From Stomorhina lunata (Eukaryota; Arthropoda; Insecta; Diptera; Rhiniidae): a stretch of 64,000 nt of DNA. The stretch's first letter is position 1. Each line of letters begins with the position of its first letter. Position numbers and translations under genes: made by a program. Under the pieces are notes generated by a model that searched no databases, was not told the origin of the DNA, and saw nothing but the letters and a program-made list of their open reading frames with translations. The stretch lies in NCBI GenBank assembly GCA_933228675.1, contig OW121743.1, forward strand, positions 111,471,468 through 111,535,467, read 5' to 3'. This document shows positions 9,557-20,960 of the stretch, one piece after another.

Positions 9557-12500
9557 ATGGCTTCGGGGACAACCTTACAGAAAGCCATTGATTTAGTAAC
9601 AAAAGCCACCGAAGAGGATCGGAATAAAAACTATGCAGAGGCTTTGCGTTTATACGAGCATGGAGTAGAGTATTTCCTGCATGCTATTAAATGTAAGATC
9701 TTAGTATCATGGCGGATTTTTTAATATATTTTCTAATTCTCAATAATTTTTAATTTAGATGAAGCTCAGGGCGACAAGGCCAAGGATTCTATTAGAGCCA
9801 AGTGCCTGCAGTATTTAGATCGTGCCGAAAAACTTAAGGAATACTTGAAAAAGGGCAAAAAGAAGCCGGTCAAAGAAGGTGAATCTTCATCAAAGTAAGT
9901 AATAGTACTAATGTTGTTCGAAAAAGTTCTGCACGTTCAGACCAATTATGAAAACTCCCTGGGAGTTTTTGTTCTTCCCAACCAATAGTTTCCGGGCTAA
10001 AAATGCCTATATTTAATATCAGGAATGTTCATTTTCATATTCTACTACAATATGTATATTAATACTTTGTAAAAGTGTAAGTTCTTTAAAGTTGCGGTCC
10101 TTTTCCCGAGTACTTAGATACTCGACGGTCATTCCTTTTTCATAAACCAAGTATTTTAAAAAGTGATGTTTTATACAATTCACATATTTGATACAATTTA
10201 CATATTTGATATTACTATGTCACGTTTCACACGAATCAGGATTAGTTGATCAGTTTTTCTTTAAATTCCTTTTGAACCTGCATTCACGTTCACACACGAA
10301 CATTTTTTTCATCAGTTTTCATTTTATTTTCCTTAAATTTCATACAAATTTTCCAAATTTTCGTAAATTTGATAGCCATAGTTTCAAGAAATTTAACCTC
10401 CCTGGAATTTGTAATAGATTGTAAAGGATTTTTTTCATCCAAATCGCCAGTCCGATCTGCTTCAGGATTTCTGTCCACATTTATCAAAGTACTGACGAAA
10501 GTTTTAGGTAAAAAGTTCCTTCAACAGCGGAAAAGCTTTTTATATTAAATATAAATTTTTTTATTGTATTGCTTGCTGAATCTAATCCGAAATTATTTAT
10601 AGCTACTATTTGGCTTAAAATATATTTAAAAACATTATTTTAAAATTCATGTTTTAACTCCCTCTAAAATATACATATGAGAAAAAAAAAACTTGATTGC
10701 TTTGAAGCTATATATGTATCTCCCAAACCAGAAATTTTTATGTTGATCATAAAAGTAAAAGTTGATCATAAAATTAAAAGTTTTTTTTATGAGATATGAC
10801 AATTTTTTAAATCGGTTATATAGAATGCTTGTTTCCGTACTACAATGAAACCACACAAACACTCCGATGTTGTGAGAAATTACTCAAAAAACAACAATTT
10901 GTATTGAAAATTCTGTACAGGGGGGTTACCGTGTAACTCGATTCGAAAGAAATTATTTTCGAAACACAATGCTTTAAGCATACAAATTCGAACAGTTTTA
11001 TTTTCGAATCGTGATACGCAGTTACCCCCCAGGAACTGTTTTAAGTAAATTTGGGTTGTTTCGTTAAAGTAAAGAAACAAACAGAGTTATAATGGACAAA
11101 TTCGAAAAATTATAAAAAAATAATAAATAAAAAAATTTTAATATTCTATTATATAGAGATGATAAGGACAAAAAGAGCGACAGTGACTCTGACGGCGAAG
11201 ATCCAGAAAAAAAGAAATTACAAAGTAAATTGGAAGGCGCCATTGTCATTGAGAAACCCAAAGTAAAGTGGTCGGATGTGGCTGGCTTGGACGCCGCCAA
11301 AGAAGCTCTTAAAGAAGCTGTTATTTTACCTATTAAATTTCCTCATCTATTTACCGGTAAGCGTATACCCTGGAAAGGTATTCTTCTATTCGGTCCACCT
11401 GGTACGGGTAAATCTTACTTAGCCAAGGCTGTGGCTACCGAGGCGAACAACTCCACATTCTTCTCGGTTTCCAGTTCTGATCTTATGTCTAAATGGTTAG
11501 GCGAATCGGAGAAACTTGTTAAGAATCTCTTTGAGTTGGCCCGTCAACACAAGCCATCCATTATATTTATCGATGAAATCGATTCTATGTGTTCGGCTCG
11601 TTCTGACAATGAGAACGACAGTGTGCGTCGAATTAAAACTGAATTTCTGGTACAAATGCAGGGCGTGGGTAATGATACTGATGGTATTTTAGTATTGGGC
11701 GCCACAAATATACCATGGGTCTTGGATTCGGCTATTCGTCGTCGTTTTGAGAAACGTATTTATATACCCTTGCCAGAGCCGCATGCTCGTCTGATAATGT
11801 TTAAAATTCATTTGGGCAATACCACACACACCTTGACGGAACCTGATCTTAAAGAGTTGGCTGGAAAAACGGAAGGGTAAGTTTTTTTTTGTTGATAGTT
11901 ACTTAAAAATGTTAAAAATCTTAATTTCTTTAGTTATTCCGGTGCTGATATCTCTATTGTTGTACGTGATGCCCTTATGGAACCGGTACGAAAAGTACAA
12001 ACAGCTACACATTTTAAAGTAAGTAAAAACACTTTTTGATCATATGCTGCAACAGTTTTAATTCGTAATACTTAGCTTCGATTAAAAGGAGTTTGAAAGT
12101 TTTACCTTTTTTTAATAAAGTGATGGCAATGTGGTATAGGTTCGCAAAGTGGCCTTTTTAAATTTCAAGTGGTTTCAAAATCACGTGAAAGTGATTTGCA
12201 GAACATACCCGTATGTTTTAAAGTTTTCAAGTAAAAGAAAAAACCCTTTTGATTAAATAAAATAAATAAGTACTAAATAAGGGAAAAATAAGCAATTTAT
12301 CCATATATGCAGCAGTTTTTTTTAATATAAATACCTACAATAAGGACTGAAACAAAGCTTTTCAAAGCCTAACCAGTATAAAAGTTCTCATTCTAGCTCG
12401 AAAACACACAGATTAAACCTATAGATAAAACAATTACGGGTATTTTTAAGAATATAGTGATAAAATAAGATTTATCCAGAGGAAGACAAAAAATAATACA

Positions 12501-13217
12501 AAAACAAAATTATAATATAATTGTATGTTATATACAATAAAATTTTATAAACTATAATGTAATTTGAGCTGGGCATGTGTGTGGCCGATTACCTACACAT
12601 TTTTTAAAGTTATTTTTTTTAAAAGATTTGAATTATTTTCTCGAATATCTCTGAAATTGTGGGTCAGTTTTTTTTAATAGATTCGTTCGTGTAACATATG
12701 GGCAACTAAATCAATCTTTAACCTGTGCAAAACTAATACCCGGTATATATAGCCGATATATGTACCCAAATTCTAGCTAAGGAAATTAGATCAGTAGAAT
12801 AAATTAAGATTTTAGGTTTCTAACACAAAATCGACTTAAAAACTGCCGATTTTGGAATATATCCTTTTTTTGCAACTAAATAAATATATACATTTCATTT
12901 TTTACAGCGTGTTACTGGACCTTCGCCTCTTAATAAAGATGAAACCGTTGATGATTTATTAGTGCCCTGTTCGCCTGGCGATGATGGAGCCGTTGAAATG
13001 TCCTGGATGGATGTACCAGGAGATAAACTCTTCGAACCACCCGTAACAATGGTAATATTTTTTTTTCATAAATTGTATAACAAAATTAAATTAAATTGTA
13101 TTTATCTTAATTTAGCGTGACATGTTAAAGTCATTGTCTCGCACTAAACCCACAGTGAATGATGACGATTTAATAAAGCTGCGTAAATTTACAGAAGACT
13201 TTGGCCAAGAAGGTTAA
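9557..13217 (+). CDS. Vps4: Vacuolar protein sorting-associated protein 4 (ESCRT AAA-ATPase)
   Basis: Six exons: 9557-9692, 9759-9894, 11157-11876, 11934-12018, 12908-13051 and 13116-13217, in consistent phases, giving 440 residues, the normal length for Vps4. The start ATG sits in GGACCATGG. An N-terminal MIT domain (residues 1-77; [20 protein letters not shown]) binds ESCRT-III tails. An acidic, lysine-rich linker (about 90-115) follows. Then comes the AAA cassette: Walker A GPPGTGKS (K176), Walker B IIFIDEID (E231), SRH with [19 protein letters not shown] including the arginine fingers. The C-terminus ends [13 protein letters not shown] as in other Vps4 proteins. The hexamer disassembles ESCRT-III filaments in multivesicular-body sorting, abscission and membrane repair. 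Intron 2 (1,262 bp) holds a MITE with another element nested in it. The gene faces Nse4 tail to tail. Confidence 0.97.
10825..11084. mobile_element. MITE family M1, copy 2, in Vps4 intron 2, with a nested insertion
   Basis: Left end ATGCTTGTTTCCGTACTACA and right end (reverse complement) CTGTTTGTTTCTTTACTTTA match the M1 inverted repeats at 2772. The shared interior AATTACTCAAAAAACAACAA is followed by an unrelated insertion at 10920-11030, so this copy is 260 bp rather than 150. Confidence 0.65.
10920..11030. mobile_element. 111-bp inverted-repeat element nested in M1 copy 2
   Basis: Begins GGGGGGTTACCGTGTAACTC and ends in the reverse complement of GGGGGGTAACTGCGTATCAC, both continuing GATTCGAA (28 bp with 5 mismatches). 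The six-G termini stand out in AT-rich DNA. No coding capacity; target duplication not resolved. Confidence 0.65.
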
Positions 13218-13276
13218 AGGAAATGGAAAATAATATTAAAGGAAAACAACAGAAACTATTTTAAATTAAACTCAAT

Positions 13277-13282
13277 AATAAA
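13277..13282 (+). terminator. Probable Vps4 polyadenylation signal
   Basis: AATAAA 60 nt after the Vps4 stop codon, the first canonical hexamer downstream. Confidence 0.6.
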
Positions 13283-14012
13283 ATTAAGCACTTTATAATT
13301 TTTAACACCAACTCTTTTTTTTATGTTCTGTATCTGGCCATTTGATTTTTAATTAAATATTTTCCATTGGTTATTTTTCATTTTCAAATAATAATGTTTT
13401 ATTTGTTCTAATAAGAAAAGCATTTTTTACAATATAAAACATAAACTCCGGAGAGTTTTTGAATAAAAAGGAAAATAATATAATACATCAAACATATATT
13501 TTTGTACTTGCAACACATCATTTTGTTCATGAATAATGAATAATTGTAGGCGTATTTATTTATGGTAAAGAATGTCTAATAATTTTTATAATTTGTAATT
13601 AAGCTTTGTTTTTTTATGTTGGGGTTTCACTTAAAACTACCAAATATTGGCCTTTATAAAATTAAACAGTTAAATAAATAAGAATTCCGAAAACAAAAAA
13701 ATAAATCAATTTAATAATAAATATGTATTTATGTATTTCATTTAGCGAACAATATTTAAATATAAGTTAAAACTTTAAAATATATGTAAACGAAAGTGTT
13801 TTTTTTTTAGTTAAATCTGTAAGTAAAAATTTGTTGTGGCTGTTTTAATATTAAATTTATTTTACAAAATTACATATAAAAACCTTAAAATTTTAAATTA
13901 ACAGTAAATGTTTTAATAATTTTTAATTTTAATGTTTAAAAACAAATTATAAAAATAATCAACTTTCTTTTAATACTTTGAAAAATATGAATATCTAATA
14001 TTAGTTAATTGT
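13283..14012. other. Intergenic region between convergent Vps4 and Nse4
   Basis: AT-rich 3'-flanking DNA of both genes. A minus-strand AATAAA (TTTATT at 13856-13861) lies about 150 nt past the Nse4 stop and may be its poly(A) signal. No other feature seen. Confidence 0.5.
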
Positions 14013-17000
14013 CTAATCCTCCTCATGGTCATTATTGGTTTGGGAATTATTTCTCTCATCCAAGTCCTCAGGTACATAAAGCATTGGATCTTTGATTTCA
14101 TATAAAGTAATCATATTCTGTACAAAGATAAAAAATTTATGAAATTTGTTAGGCGTAAATCTTTGATAGGTGGGTGGATAATTTTCAAAACTTTTGACAA
14201 GGTAATAATGTCTATTTTTCTTTAAAATGCGTTTATTATAATAACAGAGTTTTTTAAAACATTATTAATATCATTCATATGTAGTTCGTGCCAAATAAAA
14301 CTGCTTTGGTTTTGAGGTAAGGAAGAAATCAAGCCAACTTGTCGCTGAGAGTTACCATGATGTAAGATTATGACCTCGTGTCTGATCGAATATTCTTCGT
14401 TTATCGTTGAATGATCGTTTCAAACGAATCAGTTATCTTCGGTACAGGTCAACTATTGTTGTCTAACCGATTTTAGCAGATCATAATGCAAAACACCCCT
14501 TTAACTTTGGCGCTGTTTAAGCTGGTTGGCCGGACTTAACATATGACTTTGCTTTTTTGCTTTTTGTAATGTATAATATTATGTAATGTATAAATTTTTT
14601 ATCGCCAGTAACAATACGATGCAAGCATCATACAAACATAAATTACAAATCGTTACTTTAATATAGAAAAGCCCTAACTAATATTTTTCTTACATTATAG
14701 GAGAGGGGAAAAAAACTAAATAAAATCTAAAGTTTTGAAGATACAGACATTTTTTAAAGTCAGTTTTTTACTAAGTTCTCTAAAGAATTTAATGCTATAA
14801 TAATGTTTTTTAAAATTAAAAGATTTTTATAATATTATATTAGATAAAGCTTTAAAAATGCGATTTGAATGAAAAACGACTTAGGGCCTTTCTATTAAAG
14901 TAACGAAATAGTGGTTTTAATGCAATAATGGATAATTATTTCATTTTTTAATTATTTTTGAAAAAACAATTATGTAGAGAATATAAGAAAATTGTTATAC
15001 AAAAAACCCATACATTTTCAAAATCGCACCCTTCAAATGTTGATATTTAAAAAACTTATCAAAATCCTGGAAGTTATTCACTCTTTAATATTTATAGCAA
15101 TTTTTACTTACCCTCCACAATTCCATATTTAAGGAGCAAATAGCTTGCGATGTATCTGGATGTTTCTCAATTTCATCTTTCGGCACCAAACGAACTTGAG
15201 GATATGAATCTTCACCTGTATCTATGGCGATATTACCATCACGAGCCAGAAATGCCATTTGGAAAGCATTTTCCACGGTATTCATAAAATCATGCGGATC
15301 AATTATAAGACGATAATAAGGTATCGGTTGGCGATTGTTCGACCTAAACAAATCACTGACTTGTTTTAGTATGATATTAACCTTTTCAGCACCACGATCA
15401 TCACGTTTCAGCTGTTTTATTGTGTCGGGTCGTTTTTCCTGCGATAAAACTGTACGACGACGTTGTTGTCGTTCCTTTTGTATACGTTCTTTGGGTTCTA
15501 CATCGATAGCACCTAACATGCTAGATTTAGTGTAGGCTGGACTGGCAACACCCAAAGCAATTTCAGTTATACGGCCCCAATTGTCGGATTCGTTTTGAGA
15601 TATTAAGGCGTTCTAATAAATAGTGGTTAGGTAAAAAGAAATCAAGTTGATTTATATTATTGACAGTTTTGTAAGCAAACGAAAATTGTTCTGTAAAAGT
15701 AATTACTTAATTTTTCAAATATCTAGTGCTCGATCATATCCATCTTTAAACTCAAGGAAACAACCATCAACTACAAAAATGTTCCAAAGCCATAATAAAC
15801 ATCTTTATATAACATATTAACTTTCTAAGAATGATTTCTAACACCGAATATGTTTGTTCCCGTACTCTAACGAAAACAATCCGAAGTTATCAGAAATTAC
15901 TCAGACTTTAATAGAACATTCCAACAAAACATTCCAAATTTATTCAAAAGTGTTGCTGTGCAAATTTTTCTTCAGACAGTTTTAGGAAGTTTTGTTAGAG
16001 TATATAGTGAAGATAAAGAGTTAATAGTGAGATAAAGTTCTTAAAAAAAAACCTGAATGGTTCGCAAGAAATGAGCCTGAGAAAATTGTAATTTTTTTGC
16101 AAAAATGAAACCCAAGCCCACATATTTAAGGGCCCACAAAAAAGTGTAAGACTTGGGGAAATACTGAGTCTTTTTTTGGTCTTTTATCACGTAGTAGTGG
16201 GCGTATATGGTTAAATTTTCATGACATAAAAAATTACAAACAGTGTAATTTATTAAAGCTACAACTTACAGTTTCTGAAATGCAGCATTCAAGTACAGTC
16301 AGTCTGTTTACAAACTGTCTGTGCTTGCATGAGTAAGCGAAATTTTATCAGTTGGGAAACATTATCGCAATCACAAAGCAGCTGCAGTCAATTGTATAAA
16401 CATTATGTAAGTAACTTTTGTGGAAGATATACAGTTAAAGGTCTTATACCGACTAACACAACTGAGATCTAATTTATGTTTCAGGAACATGTCCTCAGAA
16501 CATAATCTGTAGAAGTAACGATAGGACCACAAATCAGAGGCGACATTACGATGATGCTGCAATAGTAGAAGTCGCTGATTACAAGATTGCCTTTTCCTGA
16601 AGATTAAAAAAGTCTAGGGAAGTAATAGTAATCCAACAGATAAAGTGAAATATCGTTTAACAATTTAAAAAAAATTAACACATCAAATATGTGTTTAGTC
16701 CTTCTTAATATTTTAATCACTTGTGCTGTTATCTGGTTTATGTCGAGGTTCGAGAGACACTTTATGATATGCTACACTAAAATATTTGACAACCTAAATA
16801 ATTATGTTTCTAAGCAAAGCTTTTGAACTATTTGTTCGAGTATTATTTACTGGAGATATCCATACATCTCAACTTTTACTTACTATAGCATTACTGTACA
16901 TAACATCATTGAATTCGGAATTAGCCAACAATAGTTTCGACACAGATTCATGGACACTTTTCATTAGCTGTGCATCCATAACAATTTCACTGGTATTTTC

Positions 17001-17271
17001 GACCTTCTCGGTAATCGGTGTTTCCTTATGAATATTGTCACAATTGAGAACAATATTCTGAACTGCAAGGCATGTGTCACTTGGCAGCTGGTGGCCAATG
17101 CCCTGTTCTGTAAGATAGAAAAGAACAATATAACATAAATTGATGCTGTCCATGATTCCTTCTTGAAACCTCCAAGTTTCCCGCCATATACTTACGCAGT
17201 TGATTCGATGCATCCAACAGTTCCTTATAACGTTGTTTTCGATCTCCATATTGGGTGGAATTGTTGTTCAT
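14013..17271 (-). CDS. Nse4: Non-structural maintenance of chromosomes element 4 (SMC5/6 kleisin)
   Basis: Four minus-strand exons: 17196-17271 (ATG at 17271), 16884-17107, 15112-15612 and 14013-14117, in phases 1, 0 and 0, encoding 301 residues. All introns are GT-AG. The N-terminal part (RYKELLDASNQL, then TSEIVMDAQLMKSVHESVSKL at about residues 70-92) matches the Nse3/Nse4 region. The C-terminal Nse4 domain (about 196-285) is clear: PIPYYRLIIDPHDFMNTVEN, AFLARDG, QAICSLNMELW, then exon 4 with TLYEIKDPM and an acidic tail ending DHEED. Nse4 is the kleisin that bridges SMC5 and SMC6 heads in the DNA-repair and chromosome-maintenance complex. Intron 2 (1,271 bp) and intron 3 (994 bp) contain a MITE and a mariner remnant. 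Confidence 0.9.
14285..14540 (-). pseudogene. Mariner-type transposase remnant in Nse4 intron 3
   Basis: On the minus strand, with changes of frame and several stops, pieces line up with the middle of mariner transposases: GQPA, KGV, YDLLKSVRQQ, LIRLKRSFNDKR and an HHGNSQRQ stretch where the family has HHDNARPH. The catalytic Asp of that motif is Gly here. It is an old, dead fragment of about 250 bp; terminal repeats were not found. Confidence 0.6.
15849..16013. mobile_element. MITE family M1, copy 3, in Nse4 intron 2
   Basis: Left end ATGTTTGTTCCCGTACTCTA and right end ending in AGTTTTGTTAGAGTATATAG match the M1 inverted repeats at 2772, with partial interior similarity (AGAAATTACTCA). It is the most diverged of the three copies. 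Confidence 0.6.
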
Positions 17272-17872
17272 TTTATTATTTTAATTAAATAAATTAAATA
17301 ACATTTAATTAAAATATGTAATTTAATATAAAAGAAGAAAGTAAACAAAATTGAAGCGCGTTCCGTTTTGTCTTGTTTTATTTATATTTTGCGAACAGTG
17401 ATGCCAGATTTAAAAAAAATGTATCTATATGAAATCGATTACTTTTGTCTATATAGCATTTAATAGTGTTATCGGATTAAGTACAGTAGTGAACAAAACT
17501 GTTGAAACAAAATGGATTTTTGTTGAATTCAAAAATTAATTAAAATAATGATCAATCAGGAGGTAGTGGCGAAGAATGCACGAATAATCGCAAAATACAG
17601 TTAATAATAAATAATTTATTAACATATGTTTTTTATATCAAACAAAAATTGATCGGGGTTTAATAAAAGATTATCGCGATATATACATCTCTAAAATTTT
17701 TACTTTTAATAAAATTGATATTTATCGGACCCCATGGTTGTTGGCTTTAATAACGTCCACACAGTGATTTCCGTGGTGAGTATACAAAGGTGGTGAATAA
17801 GGTGTGGTGAGTATGAATTAGTGGTGAATATATAAATTCACCACGAAGTACCGTTACTCCAAATGAAACGCG
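17272..17872. promoter_or_regulatory. Upstream region of Nse4
   Basis: Holds the presumptive Nse4 promoter on the minus strand; TATATAAAAG-like sequence lies at about 17,325 but in the wrong orientation to judge. At 17,776-17,845 GTGGTGA occurs several times over about 70 bp, a small cluster of direct repeats of unknown meaning. Confidence 0.4.
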
Positions 17873-17957
17873 AAAAGTGCTGCCTACTTTTAGGGATATT
17901 TTTAAAAACACCTAAAAGTAGGCAACACTTTTTAAAAATTCGCCTAAAAGTATGCCA
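17873..17957. repeat. 22-bp hairpin with a third partial copy of its arm
   Basis: AAAAGTGCTGCCTACTTTTA GG (17873-17894) is complementary to 17911-17932 over 22 bp with one mismatch, 16-nt loop. A third partial copy, GCCTAAAAGTATGCC, follows at about 17942-17956. It could fold as a short stem-loop RNA or be a tiny inverted-repeat element. Confidence 0.6.
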
Positions 17958-18310
17958 TGAAATTTACTATTTATCTCCTGACCGCCGCCGCCATTTTCTT
18001 TTTTAGGCTCCGCCCACTTTTCGCTCCTAGCCCAAAAATTTTTCTTCATTCACGCCCTCCTCCCTCTTCCTCTCTCTCTCTTCCTTCCCACCCACCCACT
18101 CTCCAACCCTATCCAATCACAATCAATTTCTTTCTCACAGACAGGACAGACACACCGACGACAACAACCGGAACCCAAACCAATAGGGAAGAACCTTACT
18201 TAGTTAATCGACCCACCGACACTGGTAGCAGCAGCACAGACACCAACCAACAAACTCCACGGAAATTGATTTTCTTATTGGAAATTCTTCGGAAGTTCTA
18301 TATATATTAA
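17957..18310 (+). other. 117-codon open frame in a GC-richer, CT-rich patch; coding doubtful
   Basis: The frame begins with a hydrophobic stretch (FTIYLLTAAAIFFF), then Pro/Ser- and Thr-rich low-complexity sequence, and ends FLLEILRKFYIY. It matches no family I know. The composition (CCTCCCTCTTCCTCTCTCTC and related tracts at 18,058-18,105) is more like a 5' UTR or promoter-proximal sequence than a conserved protein. I list it because this patch differs sharply from its surroundings. Confidence 0.2.
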
Positions 18311-18589
18311 ACTTTTTTTAAAAAAAGAAAACGGGAATTATTAAGAGCCACACAAACACCGGAACACTATTATTATCGGCTCTTACACTTTTACTATTTT
18401 TAGAACTTTGATTTGATTGGACGGTTGTTGATTGGTGGTTGGTTTGTAATTTTTGTTTGTGTGTTTGTTTGTTGGAGATTTTTTTGTTAAAAAAAATGGC
18501 GGTGGGTGGTTGTTTGTTTTTTTTTTGGTTTGATTTAAAAAATGTATGTAAAAAAACAGGACAAACGAATTTTAATGATATTTATTTGA

Positions 18590-20955
18590 AATTTTTTATA
18601 GAAAAAAAAATGTTGATGAGATTTTTTTCTCATAAAAAAAAATTTGATGAAAAATCAATCACCTATAAAAAATATTTTATAAAAAATGTTAAAACAACAT
18701 TTTTCATATAAAAAAAAATAAATAATAATTTCAATGAAATTTTTTTTAATGTAGAAAAATAAATATTGTATGAAATTTTTCATAAAAATTTTTTTTAAAT
18801 TTTTTTTACATTTTTTTTTTAATTTTTCATATAAAAAAATTTCATTGATTTTTCGATATAAAAAACATTTTAATAAAATTTTTTATATAAAAAAATAATT
18901 TTTGTGAAATTTTTTCATATTAAAGAAATAAATTTTGATGAAATTTTTTCTTTCATTAATTATATATATGTATATATACAAAAAAATTTTTGAAATTTTT
19001 CTTTCATAAAAAAAATTAAAAAAAAATAATAATTTTGATGAAATTTTCATAAAGAAAAAAAAAATGTTAAAATAAATAATTTCGATAAAATTTCTCATAA
19101 AAAAATTTTTTGAAATTTTTTATATAAAATTTTTTTTTAAGAAATTTTCATATGAAAAATGAAATTTCATATAAAAAATTTTTATATATAATTTTTAAAA
19201 AGTTTTTTTTTTTATAGAGAAAAATTTGAAGACATTTTTCTATAAAAAAATTTTGATAAAATTTTGTTAATAGAAAAAATTTTAAGAAATTTTGATGAAA
19301 TTTTTTCACATAGAAAAAAAAGTTTTTAAGATTTTTTTATATTAAAAAATGTTAATAAAAGTTTTCATATAAAAATAATTTTTATGAAATTTTTATAAAA
19401 AAATTTTGATGAAATTTTTCAATAAAAAAATAATTTCGGTGAATTTTGTTTGATAGATATTTTTTTTAAATATTTTATTGAAATATATAAAATAAAAAAA
19501 TTTTGATGAAATAAAAAATCAGGATGAATGAATTTTTCATATAAAAAAATTTTGATAAATCTTTTTTTATATAGAAAAATTTTGAGAAGATTTTACTATA
19601 TGAAAACTTTTAATGAAAAAATGTAATGCAATTTTTCATATTAAAGAAATTTTGATGAAATTTTTCATACAAAAAAATTTTGATGAATTTTTTTTTCAAA
19701 AATTTTTTTAAAAAATAATATAATTTCGAAAAATTTTTTTTTCATATAAAAAGTGTTTATGAAATTTTCATATAAAAAATATTAATTAAATTTTTCATTT
19801 AAGAAATACTATATATTATTTTGATGAAACTTTTTTTTAGAAAGTTTTTTATAAAATTTTTCATATAAAAAAATAATTCCGATGAAATGTTTTTATACAG
19901 AAGAAAAATTTTGATAAGATTTTTTTTATATGAAAAATTTTGTAAAATAATTTGATGAAATTTTTTTATATATAAAATATAAAAAAATTTTGATAAAATA
20001 AAAAAAATGAAATTTTTCATAAATTTTTCGATATAAAAAAATTTTATGAAATTTTCCATATAAAAAAAGTTTGATAACATTTTTTATGTAGAGAAATTTT
20101 GATTAAAATTTTTATATAGAAAATTTTTATAAAATTTTGTTTTATAGAAAAATTTTAAGAAATTAATGAAATTTTCTTAGAAATTTCGATTAAATTTTCA
20201 AATAAAAAAATTTGGATGAAATTTTTCATAAATTTTTCTTTCGATATAAAAAAATTTTTATGAAATTTTCCATATAAAAAAAGTTTGGTAACATTTTTTA
20301 TGTAGAGAAATTTTGATTAAAATTTTTATATAGAAAATTTTGATAAAATTTTTTGTTTTATAGAAAAATTTTAAGAAATTAATGAAATTTTCTTAGAAAT
20401 TTCGATGAAATTTTTCAAATAAAAAAATTTGAATTGAAGGTATTTTTTAAATATAGAAATTTTCATGAAAATTTTTTAGAAAAAATTTGGATGAAATTTT
20501 TCATATAGAAAAAAAAATGATGAAATTTTTTTTACATTTATAAAAAATTATGTGTCTATTATGAAATTCTTTTGTATACAAAAAATAAAATTTATTTATA
20601 AAAAACAAAAATAATAAAATTTTTCATATAAGAAATGTTGAAATTTTTAATATATAAAAAAAAATTTTGTTGAAATTTTTTAAATATAAAAATTTTCATG
20701 AAAATTTTTTAAAAAAAATTTGGATGAAATTTTTCATATAGAAAAAATGATGAAATTTTTATTTTATTTTTATTTTTTTTTTATTTTTATTTTTTATTTT
20801 TATTTTTTTTGTTTAGAAAAATTATGTGTCTATTATGAAATTCTTTTGTATACAAAAAATAAAATTTATCTTTAAAAAAAAAAAATAATAAAATTTTTCA
20901 TATAGAAAGAAATGTTGAAATTTTTAATTCATAAAAAGAAATTTTGTTGAAATTT
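18590..20955. repeat. AT-rich minisatellite, flavour B (28-bp unit), long array
   Basis: Degenerate tandem copies of GATGAAATTTTTCATATAAAA with AAAATTTT spacers (unit about 28 bp, core TTTTCATATGAAAA-like and palindromic). Local duplications are visible: about 20,040-20,200 repeated at 20,230-20,400, and about 20,440-20,680 at 20,680-20,950, the latter with ATTATGTGTCTATTATGAAA in both. A TTTTTATTT-rich simple tract lies at 20,760-20,813. All open frames here are repeat translations. Confidence 0.85.
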
Positions 20956-20960
20956 TTAAT

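Noticed and set aside
16371..16562. Minus-strand 63-codon frame in Nse4 intron 2, tested as an extra Nse4 exon
   Set aside because: No family motif, and exons 2 and 3 already join in phase 0 with conserved sequence on both sides.
17957..18310. 117-codon frame as a real secreted protein
   Set aside because: Low-complexity Pro/Thr/Ser content, no conserved domain and UTR-like composition; kept only as a low-confidence feature.
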